DNA of 64,000 nt from WHUA01 sp964585785. Lineage in GTDB: Bacteria > Pseudomonadota > Alphaproteobacteria > UBA8366. Both the position numbers and the translations under genes were made by a program. The stretch spans positions 33,101 to 97,100 of the forward strand of contig CAZPFL010000002.1 of the NCBI GenBank assembly GCA_964585785.1, written 5' to 3'. This document shows positions 35,214 to 43,465 of this stretch, piece by piece (positions within the stretch are counted from its first letter, which is position 1; every line of letters starts with the position of its first letter). Below the pieces are notes generated by a model. The model searched no databases. It saw only the letters and a list, made by a program, of their open reading frames with translations, and was not told the origin of the DNA.

Positions 35214-35534
35214 ATGGGTGTCATGACTTTCGAAGAATGGTGCAGTTACAAGAAGATGGTCATGGGCGAGACGCCGGCCTGGTTCGATCTTCCGGCCGAG
35301 CGCCGCCGCCGGTACGAGGAGTATCGCATCGCTTTCGAGGAAAATTGCAGTGCCGCCAATCCGCTGGACGCGGCGTTCGCACCGGCTACTCATCGGCCGC
35401 TGCACGCTGTTCTCGCGCCGGTTCCGTCACGCCCCCACGTCGAGCTGAAGCGCTCCTATTCTTCCAAGATCCAGACGGCCGCCTTGGCTTTCCTCGTTCA
35501 GATTATGCCCTTCGTCGCGACGGCGCGCTCCTAA
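35214..35534 (+). CDS. Small protein (106 aa) of unknown function
   Basis: GCAGGAG lies 8 nt upstream of the ATG. The N-terminal half is helical and charged (FEEWCSYKKMVMGE, ERRRRYEEYRIAFEE); the C-terminus has a hydrophobic run (AALAFLVQIMPFVATA) that could be a membrane tail. No family recognised. It belongs to the ECF-promoter set. Confidence 0.6.
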   Translation: MGVMTFEEWCSYKKMVMGETPAWFDLPAERRRRYEEYRIAFEENCSAANPLDAAFAPATHRPLHAVLAPVPSRPHVELKRSYSSKIQTAALAFLVQIMPFVATARS

Positions 35535-35723
35535 ACGGCAACAAGCGCGCGACGCGGGAACGCGTGTCCTGCGCTGGACGCCGCGCCGGCGCGGAGATCT
35601 GAGCCCATGACGCGTTCGCCCGGTGGCCAGATCTTCCGTCAGCATTCTTCCCCCGTTCGCCACATAGGCCCACCTGTCCATCCCTTCCGCTGAATTCGGC
35701 GTCAGAAAAAAGCGCACCCGCCT

Positions 35724-35754
35724 TAACCCCCTTCGGTCGTCAGGCTCGTTCGAA
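35724..35754 (+). promoter_or_regulatory. ECF-sigma promoter, copy 6 (67-aa secreted protein)
   Basis: TAACCCC at 35724-35730, 16-nt spacer, CGTTCGAA at 35747-35754; an A6 tract lies about 13 nt upstream. Start near 35761, about 79 nt before the ATG at 35840. The rest of the 35535-35839 gap is featureless. Confidence 0.65.
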
Positions 35755-35839
35755 AGAGTGAGCGCCAACGTTACGCGTTTGCAGGCGCCGGGATTAACCA
35801 GGGCGGATCGTCCGCTGCTTCGAACCGGGGACATGGAAA

Positions 35840-36043
35840 ATGCGACAGCTGATTACGAGCATGCTCCTTGCGGTTCTCCTCGCCGATCAGGCCGCCAGCA
35901 TCCTGCCGACCAGGTGCCACAACGATCATCATCCGCCCCACGGCGTTCGACGGATGATCGAAACCTTGCAGAACGGACGACGCAGCCCCTACCAGTGCAG
36001 CCTCGAGCGATCCATCTGCGCCGGCGCAATCGTTTACCAGTAA
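35840..36043 (+). CDS. Small secreted protein (67 aa) of unknown function
   Basis: The ATG at 35840 follows GGGGA by about 9 nt. The first 20 residues (MRQLITSMLLAVLLADQAAS) form a short signal peptide. The mature part is His/Arg-rich with three Cys (LPTRCHNDHHPPHG, QCSLERSICAGA). No family recognised. The downstream ECF-type promoter relation, export signal and ribosome site support it. Confidence 0.5.
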   Translation: MRQLITSMLLAVLLADQAASILPTRCHNDHHPPHGVRRMIETLQNGRRSPYQCSLERSICAGAIVYQ

Positions 36044-36185
36044 GGGCAATATTAGAGCATTGCGGCAGCGCTCGGCGCGGCGTTGCATCGTTCCCAACAG
36101 AAAGCTTGCGTCTGCGATCCAGGCCGATGCTATGGTCTGAAATGGACCGGCAGGCTTTCCGCCACAGCATGTAAAGAGACGATCA

Positions 36186-36506
36186 ATGAATCGGGTGAAG
36201 ATATTTTCGATTTTGATGGTTGGCGCCGTCTGCGCGCCCCTCGCGGCCCAGGCTGCGGACAAGGGAAAAATCATCTACGGCGTTGGCAATTGCTTCATCA
36301 TCGAGACCAGCAAAGGGAAAACCTTGTTTGAGCGGTCCGGCGGAGAGCTGCCGAAGCCTGGCGAAACGGCGAGTGGCGTATTGCACGACTTCGGTTATCA
36401 GCAGCTTTATGACGCCAAAGGCAAGGAGCTCATGGTGGGCTTCGTGCAAGACTATAATGTCCAGAAACCGGAAAATATCGAGTCATTCAAGAAATCCTGC
36501 CGATAG
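36186..36506 (+). CDS. Secreted hypothetical protein (106 aa)
   Basis: AAAGAGACG precedes the ATG. Signal peptide MNRVKIFSILMVGAVCAPLA with cleavage near AAQAA. The mature part (KGKIIYGVGNCFIIETSKG, GVLHDFGYQQLYDAKGKEL, VGFVQDYNVQ) is beta-rich with two Cys, likely a small periplasmic domain. No family recognised and no ECF-type promoter seen. Confidence 0.72.
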   Translation: MNRVKIFSILMVGAVCAPLAAQAADKGKIIYGVGNCFIIETSKGKTLFERSGGELPKPGETASGVLHDFGYQQLYDAKGKELMVGFVQDYNVQKPENIESFKKSCR

Positions 36507-36653
36507 CCGGAGCGCAAAAGACTGACCCATCGCATTTATTTGGTGTCCGTCGTCGCCGAATGAGTTGCACGCGTCCGCGCGTTGCTCTTCAATAGTGTGG
36601 GGCCGGCGATTTTTGAACGCGGATCGTCCCCCCAAAAAAGGGGAGCACATCGA

Positions 36654-37076
36654 ATGTGGAAACTTATTTTCGCGGCCGTCGTGGCGACGGTGCTGAGCGG
36701 AACGGCCGCGCTGGCGGGTACGACACCCATTTCGAAAGAGGCGAGCGTCTACATCATCTGGCCCAAAGATGGCATGGTCATCTATGGCGGCAAGCTATGG
36801 GTTAGGATGGGACTCAAGAATGCCGGTATTGCACCGGCCGGGGTGCAAAAGCCGAATACGGGGCATCATCACCTGATTATCGATGCGCCCTTGCCGCCCT
36901 TCGATCAGGAGATCCCAGCCGACAAGCATCATCTCCATTTCGGCGCCGGACAGACCGAGGTCCGCCTGGAGCTTCCCCCGGGCAAGCACACGCTGCAGTT
37001 GTTGTTCGGCGACTTCCAGCACATTCCCCACAATCCGCCGGTCTATTCAAAAAAAATTACAATCACCGTGCCCTGA
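36654..37076 (+). CDS. DUF4399 family periplasmic protein, copy 1
   Basis: 140 residues, GGGGAG upstream, signal peptide to about residue 21. The DUF4399 signature is very clear: VYIIWPKDGMVIYGG, GIAPAGVQKPNTGHHHLIID, APLPPFDQEIPADKHHLHF, GKHTLQLLFGDFQH and HNPPVYSKKITI. The clustered His residues suggest metal binding. Family function is unknown; copies often sit near haem or copper proteins. Tandem with a close paralogue at 37134. Confidence 0.9.
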   Translation: MWKLIFAAVVATVLSGTAALAGTTPISKEASVYIIWPKDGMVIYGGKLWVRMGLKNAGIAPAGVQKPNTGHHHLIIDAPLPPFDQEIPADKHHLHFGAGQTEVRLELPPGKHTLQLLFGDFQHIPHNPPVYSKKITITVP

Positions 37077-37133
37077 AGCCGCCTGCAAAGGCGCGCTTGG
37101 CGCGCGCACCGTACTCCAAGGGGAGAAAGAATC

Positions 37134-37574
37134 ATGCGAACCGCTCTTTTCGTTTCTGTCGTTGCACTCGCTGTGTTGGGAACGGCCCCCTTCACGGGGA
37201 ACGGTGCGGAAGCGGGACAAACGCCGGCTGCCAAGAACGCCTATTGTTATATCGGCTGGCCGAACGACGGCGAAGTGATCCATGCACACCGGTTCCGGGT
37301 CTGGTTCGGGCTGCGAAATATGGGCATTGCGCCGGCCGGGGTGCAAAAGCCGAACACGGGGCACATGCATCTGATTATCGATGCGCCTTTGCCGCCCTTC
37401 GATCAGGAGATACCGGCGGACAAGCAACATCTGCATTTCGGGGCTGGTCAGTCCGAGGCCATCATCGAGCTCGCGCCCGGCAAGCACACGCTGCAACTTT
37501 TAATGGGCGACTACCAGCATGTTCCCCACAATCCACCCGTCTATTCGAAGCAAATTACAATATATGTCAAATAG
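37134..37574 (+). CDS. DUF4399 family periplasmic protein, copy 2
   Basis: 146 residues, AAGGGGAG upstream, signal peptide to about residue 27. Nearly the same core as the previous gene (GIAPAGVQKPNTGHMHLIID, DQEIPADKQHLHFGAGQ, NPPVYSKQITI), with a Cys in the first strand (AYCYIGWPNDGEVI). The pair is a recent tandem duplication, 57 nt apart. No terminator motif is obvious; the 37575-37878 stretch after it is AT-rich and may hold the promoter of the caspase-like pair. Confidence 0.9.
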   Translation: MRTALFVSVVALAVLGTAPFTGNGAEAGQTPAAKNAYCYIGWPNDGEVIHAHRFRVWFGLRNMGIAPAGVQKPNTGHMHLIIDAPLPPFDQEIPADKQHLHFGAGQSEAIIELAPGKHTLQLLMGDYQHVPHNPPVYSKQITIYVK

Positions 37575-37878
37575 AGAGGTAGCCTCAAAGTTGTAATTCG
37601 TATTCGCCATCTTTGCTCTGCAACGACTTCTTATCGTGGCGATTCGACTATTGTTGTGCGACTTGGTGGCGGTTGGACGGCATTTGGACGAGGTATCGTT
37701 GCGCAACCATTGATATAGGATATATTTAGATAATTGGGGAGTTGACCGACGCGCCGACGGAAACGGCTTGGTAAAGCGGCGAAAACCGAAAAACGCTGCC
37801 CATCGCCGTCTCGCGTCAGCTTGGTCGTTGTTTGCTCTAAAATATATGACCGGTCAGAACGAGTGGTGGCGGTTACGC

Positions 37879-40062
37879 ATGACGGCATCATATAGGAGCA
37901 TCCCGATCGGGGGCATTTCGGCGGGCCGACGGCGATTGTTGGCGTTAGCGCCGCAATGCCGTGGGGTTCTCCTGGCCAGCGCGGCGCTTCTCGTATTCCT
38001 ATTCTCGGCGGTAACGTTGCTCACGTCGTCCAGGGCGCAGGCGTCCTCGGGATCGGCAGAGACGGTCGCCGGCGCGCGCCAGGCATTGGTCGTTGGCAAC
38101 GGGCGCTACGCGGCCGGGCGGCTTCCCGACGCGCTAAACGATGCGCGGGCAATGGCGAAAAAGCTCGAATCCCTCGGCTTCCATGTCCGCCTGATGGAAG
38201 ACGCGGCCGGCAGCGACTTGAGGCGGGCGCTCGACACGCTCGGGCGGAGCGGTGCCAAGAGCCAAGTCGTTTTCTTCTATTTTGCGGGACATACGGTCAA
38301 TTCGTCGGACCAGATGATGCTGCTTCCGGTGGACGCAAAAGTGGCCGGCCAGGACGAGCCCGTTCCGGGCGCGATCGCCATGGACGACGTCGTCAAGACG
38401 CTCAACCGCGGCCAGAACCAGGCGGCGAAGCTGGTCGTCCTCGACGCATCGCCCTATCCGCGCAAGAGTCGGTTTCGCGGCCTACAAGTCAGCTCCGTGC
38501 CGTTTGCGGCGCCGCCGAATTTCCTTATCGCTCACTCGAACGGCATGGTTCCCGCGAAGGCGACGGGACCTCAATTGACCGTCTTTACCAAAGAGCTGCT
38601 GAACGAAATCGGTGCGCCGAACACATCGGTAAACCGGATGTTCGAAGCGGTCCGTGTCGCGGTACGCGACGCGACGCACCATTCGCTTGTGCCGTGGCAC
38701 AGCTCATCCCTTGCGGATGGCGTTATCCTCGCACCGCGTGCCGGAAGCGATCAGGACGCGCAGATGGTGAGCCGCGGGATTCACGTCAATACCCAGCAGG
38801 AACCGCCCCATGCCCTGCTGGAGAATCGCCCGCCCAATGGCAGCGAAACCGCGCAGGCTTCGGGCCGGTCCCCGGAGTTTGAGGGGGCGCTCTGGAACAT
38901 GGTCAAGGAAAGTAAGAATCCGGCCGATTACGAGGCCTACCTCGAGGTCTTTCCGAAGGGACAATACGCAAAGGAAGCGCGGGAGCGCATTTCGTCGCTC
39001 CGGTCGCAGCAGGCGTCGAAACCGGCGCCAAAACCGGCGCCGGCAGCGCCCCAGGTCGAGGCAATGCAGGCCGAGTTCGATGTCGTCAGCCCGGCCCATA
39101 TTCGCGCTGGCCCCAATGCCTCTGCTTCCATCCTGGGGACCGCGGCAAAAGGCGATCAGATCCTGGTAACGGGCCGGGTCGTGGGCCGGGACTGGTATCA
39201 GGTGCGCACGAGCGACGGTGCGACCGCTTATATCGCATCAACGCTTTTGCGCGAGCGGCCGAAAGCCAAGCCGCCATCCGAAAATACGGGACCGAAAGTC
39301 GCCGTAATCCCGCCGCGCGTCAAAACCGAGGCGCCCGCCATGTCGAGCGGCGAATTTCGTGACTGCGCGCAATGCCCCGTGATGGTCCGGCTGCCGGCAG
39401 GCTCGTTCCGCATGGGGTCGGTGAAGGGCGACCCGTCAGAGCAGCCGGCGCATACCGTTCGGATCGCCAAAGCCTTCGCCATGGGTGAATACGAGGTGAC
39501 GATTGCCGAGTGGAAGGCTTGCGTGGCCGCCAAGGGCTGTTCGTACATGCCCGACCTCAAGAACGTGCCGGATACGGCGCCGATGCATAAGCTGAGTTGG
39601 AAGGATGTCCAAGAATATCTCGGCTGGCTGAAGAAGATCACCGGGAAGCCCTACCGCTTGCCGAGCGAAGCGGAATGGGAATATGCGGCGCGCGGCGGCA
39701 GCGAGCACAAATTCTGGTGGGGCGAGCGCATGACGGTCGGCATGGCCGACTGCAAGGACTGCGGCAATGCCTGGCACTACCAGGCCCCGGCGCCGGTGAC
39801 CATGAGCAAGGCCAATCCGTTCGGGTTGCACGGCATGAGCGGCGGGGTCTGGGAATGGACCGAGGACTGCTGGAACACCGACTACGATCATACGCCGCGC
39901 GACGGATCGGCAGCCGATCGCGGTGATTGCACCAAGCGCGTGCTCCGCGGCGGTTCCTGGCGCAACGACGCGAATTCCGCCTACTCGGCAAGCCGCTTCA
40001 GATATGATTACGACGTGCGTTACTCGACCAACGGATTTCGGGTCGCACGGGATTTGCAATAA
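37879..40062 (+). CDS. Caspase-like (C14) protein with SH3 and formylglycine-generating-enzyme-type domains; catalytic Cys replaced
   Basis: About 727 residues from the ATG at 37879; a TTG at 37768 and an ATG at 37846 are in frame and possible, so the start is uncertain. A membrane anchor or signal lies at about 29-50. The caspase-like domain (about 65-300) has QALVVGNGRYAAGRLPDALNDA, the His motif FFYFAGHT (H138), but where active members have LDAC it reads VVLDASPYP, with Ser191 in place of Cys. So it is probably a pseudo-enzyme. Then come a linker, an SH3-like domain (about 395-455, HIRAGPNASASILG), and a SUMF1-type domain (LPAGSFRMGS, YRLPSEAEWEYAARGG, GVWEWTEDCW). Directly upstream of an apparently active homologue. 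Confidence 0.88.
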   Translation: MTASYRSIPIGGISAGRRRLLALAPQCRGVLLASAALLVFLFSAVTLLTSSRAQASSGSAETVAGARQALVVGNGRYAAGRLPDALNDARAMAKKLESLGFHVRLMEDAAGSDLRRALDTLGRSGAKSQVVFFYFAGHTVNSSDQMMLLPVDAKVAGQDEPVPGAIAMDDVVKTLNRGQNQAAKLVVLDASPYPRKSRFRGLQVSSVPFAAPPNFLIAHSNGMVPAKATGPQLTVFTKELLNEIGAPNTSVNRMFEAVRVAVRDATHHSLVPWHSSSLADGVILAPRAGSDQDAQMVSRGIHVNTQQEPPHALLENRPPNGSETAQASGRSPEFEGALWNMVKESKNPADYEAYLEVFPKGQYAKEARERISSLRSQQASKPAPKPAPAAPQVEAMQAEFDVVSPAHIRAGPNASASILGTAAKGDQILVTGRVVGRDWYQVRTSDGATAYIASTLLRERPKAKPPSENTGPKVAVIPPRVKTEAPAMSSGEFRDCAQCPVMVRLPAGSFRMGSVKGDPSEQPAHTVRIAKAFAMGEYEVTIAEWKACVAAKGCSYMPDLKNVPDTAPMHKLSWKDVQEYLGWLKKITGKPYRLPSEAEWEYAARGGSEHKFWWGERMTVGMADCKDCGNAWHYQAPAPVTMSKANPFGLHGMSGGVWEWTEDCWNTDYDHTPRDGSAADRGDCTKRVLRGGSWRNDANSAYSASRFRYDYDVRYSTNGFRVARDLQ

Positions 40063-40116
40063 AGGTGTCCCACCACCCGAGCGGTTCGACCCGCAGGGGC
40101 AGGGGGCCATTCTTTT

Positions 40117-42657
40117 TTGACCGGCCAGCGCATGGCCGGAGGCGGCCCCGGGGGTAGAATGGGCAGTGGTCGTCCAGGGAGGAGATCGGCAGGCTCGATA
40201 GATCGCCCGCCAGCGGCGCGGTGGCGCAGCGCTGCGGTCGTCCGCTTCTGTGCGCTTCTGGCCGTTCTTATCTTTCTCGCCGGCATGTTTCCCGCAACGG
40301 CTGCCGAACGGCGCGTCGCGCTGGTCATCGGCAACGGCGCCTACGCGCAGTCGCCGCTTCCCAACACCATCAATGACGCACGCGTCATGACCGATGTCCT
40401 GGGCCGCCTCGGGTTCAAGGTCATTACGAAACTGAACGCGACGCAGCGTGAGATGCAGATCGCGATCATCGACTTCGGTGACGAGATCGAAAAGGGCGGC
40501 GTCGGGCTCTTCTATTACGCCGGCCACGCCGTGCAAATCCGGGGCAGGAATTACATGATCCCGATCGGTGCGGCGATCAGCGCGATCGAGCATGTCGAAC
40601 CCGAATCAGTCGACCTGAACAAGGTCATCGGCCGCATGGCGGGCGCGCACAACAAGCTCAATATCGTTATTTTGGACGCCTGCCGCGACAATCCCTTTGG
40701 CGACAGCTTCCAATTCTATTCCGAAGGCTTGGCGCAGACCCGCGCGCCGGCCGGCAGCTATATCGCGTATGCCGCCGCACCGGGCGAGGTCGCGGCCGAC
40801 GGTACGGGGACCAACAGCTTCTATACCGGTGCGCTGGCAAAATATTTGCCGTCGAAAGGCGTCAACATCGAGGAGATATTCAAGCGGGTTCGTGCGCAGG
40901 TCATCAAGGAAACCAGGGGCTTGCAGGTACCTTGGACGGCGTCCTCGATGACCGAGGATTTCTATTTCAATCCGCCGCTGCCGAAACTGACCGAGAAAAC
41001 GGAAAAGGCCGTGGGGCTCGCTGTCGACCGTGAGGTCGTGTTCTGGCAGTCGATTTACAACAGCAACCGCCCCGAGGATTTCGAGGCTTATTTGGCGCAG
41101 TTTCCCAAAGGGAATTTCGCGTCGCTTGCGCAAAATCGACTGGCCGAGCTGCGGGCGTCCAAGAGCAAGGGATCGTCGGCGCGCAAGACGGCTGCTTCCG
41201 AGGCGACGCCGCGCGGCGGGACGGACCCCGGATTGTTGGAGGTGATCGATCGCGCGATGGTGGACGCCAAGTCCGATGGCGCCGACTACGCCGCGCAGAT
41301 CCAGGCGGCGGTCGAAGCGTTGAACAAGATCAGGCACCAGCGGGAGGAGGTTAATCAGAAGGCGGAAACCGCGCGGAAGCAAGTCGTCGCGGCAGTCACC
41401 CATAAGGCCGACAAGGGTTTCCAGGACGAGTTGGCGCGGGCCCAGCGAGACGCCACCGCAGCGCAGAAGGCGAAGCTGGCGGCGGCCATCGATGCCGCGG
41501 AAAAGGCGCGGCAGAAGACGCTCGCCGAGGCAGAGGAGGGGGCCAGAAAAACGTCCGCGGCCACCTATGCGGCGGCCAAAAGGAGGGTCGAAGAAAACGC
41601 GAAGGTCCTGATCGCGCAGGCGCAAGAGCAGGTCGAGGTGCGTCGTAAGCGCGAACTGGCCGCGGCCAATGACAAAGCGGCCGAAACCTATCGCAAGGCC
41701 ATGGCGGACGCGGAGAAGGCCGCGGACGCCATGCGGAAGCGCATGATGGACGTGGCGCGCGCGCAAGCCGACAAGCAATTGCAGACGACGCTCGCCAACG
41801 CCAAGAGCGATGCCGACAAAAAGGCGGCGGCGCTGCTCGCCAAGGCCGAGACGGCGGTTAAGGCGAAGCAGGAGAAGGATCTCGCGGCGTTGGATCAGCA
41901 GAGCAAGGCCGATCAGCAAAAGCTCATCGAGGCGGCGAAACAGGATGCTGCGCGAAAATACGAGGCGGCCGTGGCGTTGGCGCGGAAACAAGCCGACGAA
42001 GAGCGTCTGCGCCTTCTGGCGGAAGCGAAAAAGGCCGCCGAGGCCGAGCGTCAGGCAGAGATCGCCAAAATGGCGCCGAAGCCCGCCGCGAAACCCGCGC
42101 CCAGCAAGGAGGTCGCCAGCGCAGCCGAGCTCGGGCTCGGCAAGAATATATCGCCGGATCTCAGACGCGTTATCGATTCCGCGATGGCCGATGCCCGCAA
42201 GAGGGGCCAGGGACGGCAGGGCCAGGTTCTGGCAGCGTTGAACGCGATCAAGGCCTATCGCCGGAGCGAGGCTTCGGCCGGCGCCAAGACCCAGCCGGGC
42301 GGCGCGGTGCTCGACGTCGCCGTCGCAAAGCCGGAATTGAAGGAGATTATCGAAATCGCGATGAAGCGCGCCCGCTCGGAAGGCAAGAACTACCAGGGTC
42401 AAGTGCAGGCGGCGCTGAATGCGGTCAAGGTCTACCGCGACCGGGAGACCCAGGGCGGCAAGTCGCCCGAGATGGATGAATCCCGGACATCGGCCATGCT
42501 TCTGGGGCAATCGCGGGCGGACCCGGAACTGCAGGGCGTGATCAACGATGCGATGACGCAAGCGCGCGCCAAAGGCGCCGATTATGCCGGCCAGGTTCGG
42601 GCGGCCCTGGCCGCCATTAAGGTCTATCGGGCCAGAACCGCGGGGGCCGGCAAGTGA
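40117..42657 (+). CDS. Caspase-like (C14) protein with long coiled coil and four short C-terminal repeats
   Basis: 846 residues from a TTG at 40117; ATG codons at 40132 and 40159 are alternatives. A signal anchor lies at about 40-62. The C14 domain (about 64-285) has ALVIGNGAYAQSPLPNTINDA and both catalytic residues, H137 in FYYAGHAVQ and C189 in VILDACRDNPFG, so it looks active. After about residue 375 comes one unit DPGLLEVIDRAMVDAK, then a long Ala/Lys/Glu-rich coiled coil (about 410-650), then three more units of about 45 residues sharing PEL-x-x-I...AM...GQV-x-AAL-x-A-x-K-x-Y. It probably acts in the periplasm or at the inner membrane. Confidence 0.88.
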   Translation: MTGQRMAGGGPGGRMGSGRPGRRSAGSIDRPPAARWRSAAVVRFCALLAVLIFLAGMFPATAAERRVALVIGNGAYAQSPLPNTINDARVMTDVLGRLGFKVITKLNATQREMQIAIIDFGDEIEKGGVGLFYYAGHAVQIRGRNYMIPIGAAISAIEHVEPESVDLNKVIGRMAGAHNKLNIVILDACRDNPFGDSFQFYSEGLAQTRAPAGSYIAYAAAPGEVAADGTGTNSFYTGALAKYLPSKGVNIEEIFKRVRAQVIKETRGLQVPWTASSMTEDFYFNPPLPKLTEKTEKAVGLAVDREVVFWQSIYNSNRPEDFEAYLAQFPKGNFASLAQNRLAELRASKSKGSSARKTAASEATPRGGTDPGLLEVIDRAMVDAKSDGADYAAQIQAAVEALNKIRHQREEVNQKAETARKQVVAAVTHKADKGFQDELARAQRDATAAQKAKLAAAIDAAEKARQKTLAEAEEGARKTSAATYAAAKRRVEENAKVLIAQAQEQVEVRRKRELAAANDKAAETYRKAMADAEKAADAMRKRMMDVARAQADKQLQTTLANAKSDADKKAAALLAKAETAVKAKQEKDLAALDQQSKADQQKLIEAAKQDAARKYEAAVALARKQADEERLRLLAEAKKAAEAERQAEIAKMAPKPAAKPAPSKEVASAAELGLGKNISPDLRRVIDSAMADARKRGQGRQGQVLAALNAIKAYRRSEASAGAKTQPGGAVLDVAVAKPELKEIIEIAMKRARSEGKNYQGQVQAALNAVKVYRDRETQGGKSPEMDESRTSAMLLGQSRADPELQGVINDAMTQARAKGADYAGQVRAALAAIKVYRARTAGAGK

Positions 42658-42811
42658 AGTGCCCGTTTGAATTCGCCCTCGGCCGACGATGGGAAAATAC
42701 AGGAAAATATTCCGAAATGGGCGCGTGATTACGGTAAAGGTCCGAAGAGGTCTCTGATAAAAGAAAAGAATTTCCTCGGTCTCGGATTTGGGCAAAAAAT
42801 TTACCCCGGTC

Positions 42812-42842
42812 TAACCCCTCTCAGCGCAAGGCAACGTTCTTA
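42812..42842 (+). promoter_or_regulatory. ECF-sigma promoter, copy 7 (autoregulation of the ECF gene)
   Basis: TAACCCC at 42812-42818, 16-nt spacer, CGTTCTTA at 42835-42842; AAAAAATTT at 42794-42802. The -10 element overlaps the first in-frame ATG (42842) of the sigma gene, so transcription from here begins after that codon and translation must start later. Confidence 0.78.
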
Positions 42843-42868
42843 TGTTCGAAGGCAGCTCGCAGGAAACG

Positions 42869-43432
42869 GTGTCGGACGAGTCCTTGATGGCTCGCTACGT
42901 CGCTGGCGACGAAAAAGCCTTCGAGGCGGTCTACCGCCGGCATCGCGCTCCCCTCAGGCGATTTTTCGCCCGGCAGTGCGGTTCGGACGCGACCGCGCAG
43001 GAGCTGGCACAGGAGGTTTGGTTTCGGGTGATCAGAGCCGTTCAAAATGGAAATTACAGCGCCGACGGCCGGTTCGCGCCCTATCTCTACCGGATCGCGC
43101 GGAACCATCTGATCGACTGGTATCGCAAGACGGGCTCGTATCGCGAGCTGGAGATGAGCGAAACGGTCGAAGACGAGGCCGAAGCCGTCAATCTGGAACA
43201 GTCGGCCGCGCGGAATCCGGAGCAGGCTCTCGGCGACAAGCAGGCGTTGCGTAACGTTATGTCCGCAATCGAGGAACTGCCGCCGGAGCAACGAACAGCG
43301 CTGATGATGTACCTGGAATCCGACATGAGTTACGAGGAAATCGCGGAAGCGACGGGAACAAATCGGGAAACGGTCAAGAGCCGGCTTCGCTATGCGCGCC
43401 AAACTCTCAGGCAGCGCGTGATCGGTGCATAA
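42869..43432 (+). CDS. ECF-family RNA polymerase sigma factor
   Basis: 187 residues from the GTG at 42869 (AGGA four bases before), giving the usual start SDESLMARYVAGDEKAFEAV. An ATG at 42842 would lie upstream of the transcription start of its own promoter. Sigma region 2 includes AQELAQEVWFRVIRA and LYRIARNHLIDWYRK; region 4 is ELPPEQRTALMMYLE, then SYEEIAEATGTNRETVKSRLRYA. It is followed after 33 nt by a membrane protein that is probably its anti-sigma factor. The promoter pattern repeated nine times in the window is very likely its target. No extra C-terminal domain. Confidence 0.95.
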   Translation: MSDESLMARYVAGDEKAFEAVYRRHRAPLRRFFARQCGSDATAQELAQEVWFRVIRAVQNGNYSADGRFAPYLYRIARNHLIDWYRKTGSYRELEMSETVEDEAEAVNLEQSAARNPEQALGDKQALRNVMSAIEELPPEQRTALMMYLESDMSYEEIAEATGTNRETVKSRLRYARQTLRQRVIGA

Positions 43433-43465
43433 CGGAACGCAGCCCGGACCCGATGGGTCGGCGAA

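Noticed and set aside
40606..42795. 729-aa minus-strand frame
   Set aside because: Antisense shadow of the caspase-like gene; Leu/Arg-rich because of the Ala/Lys coiled coil on the other strand.
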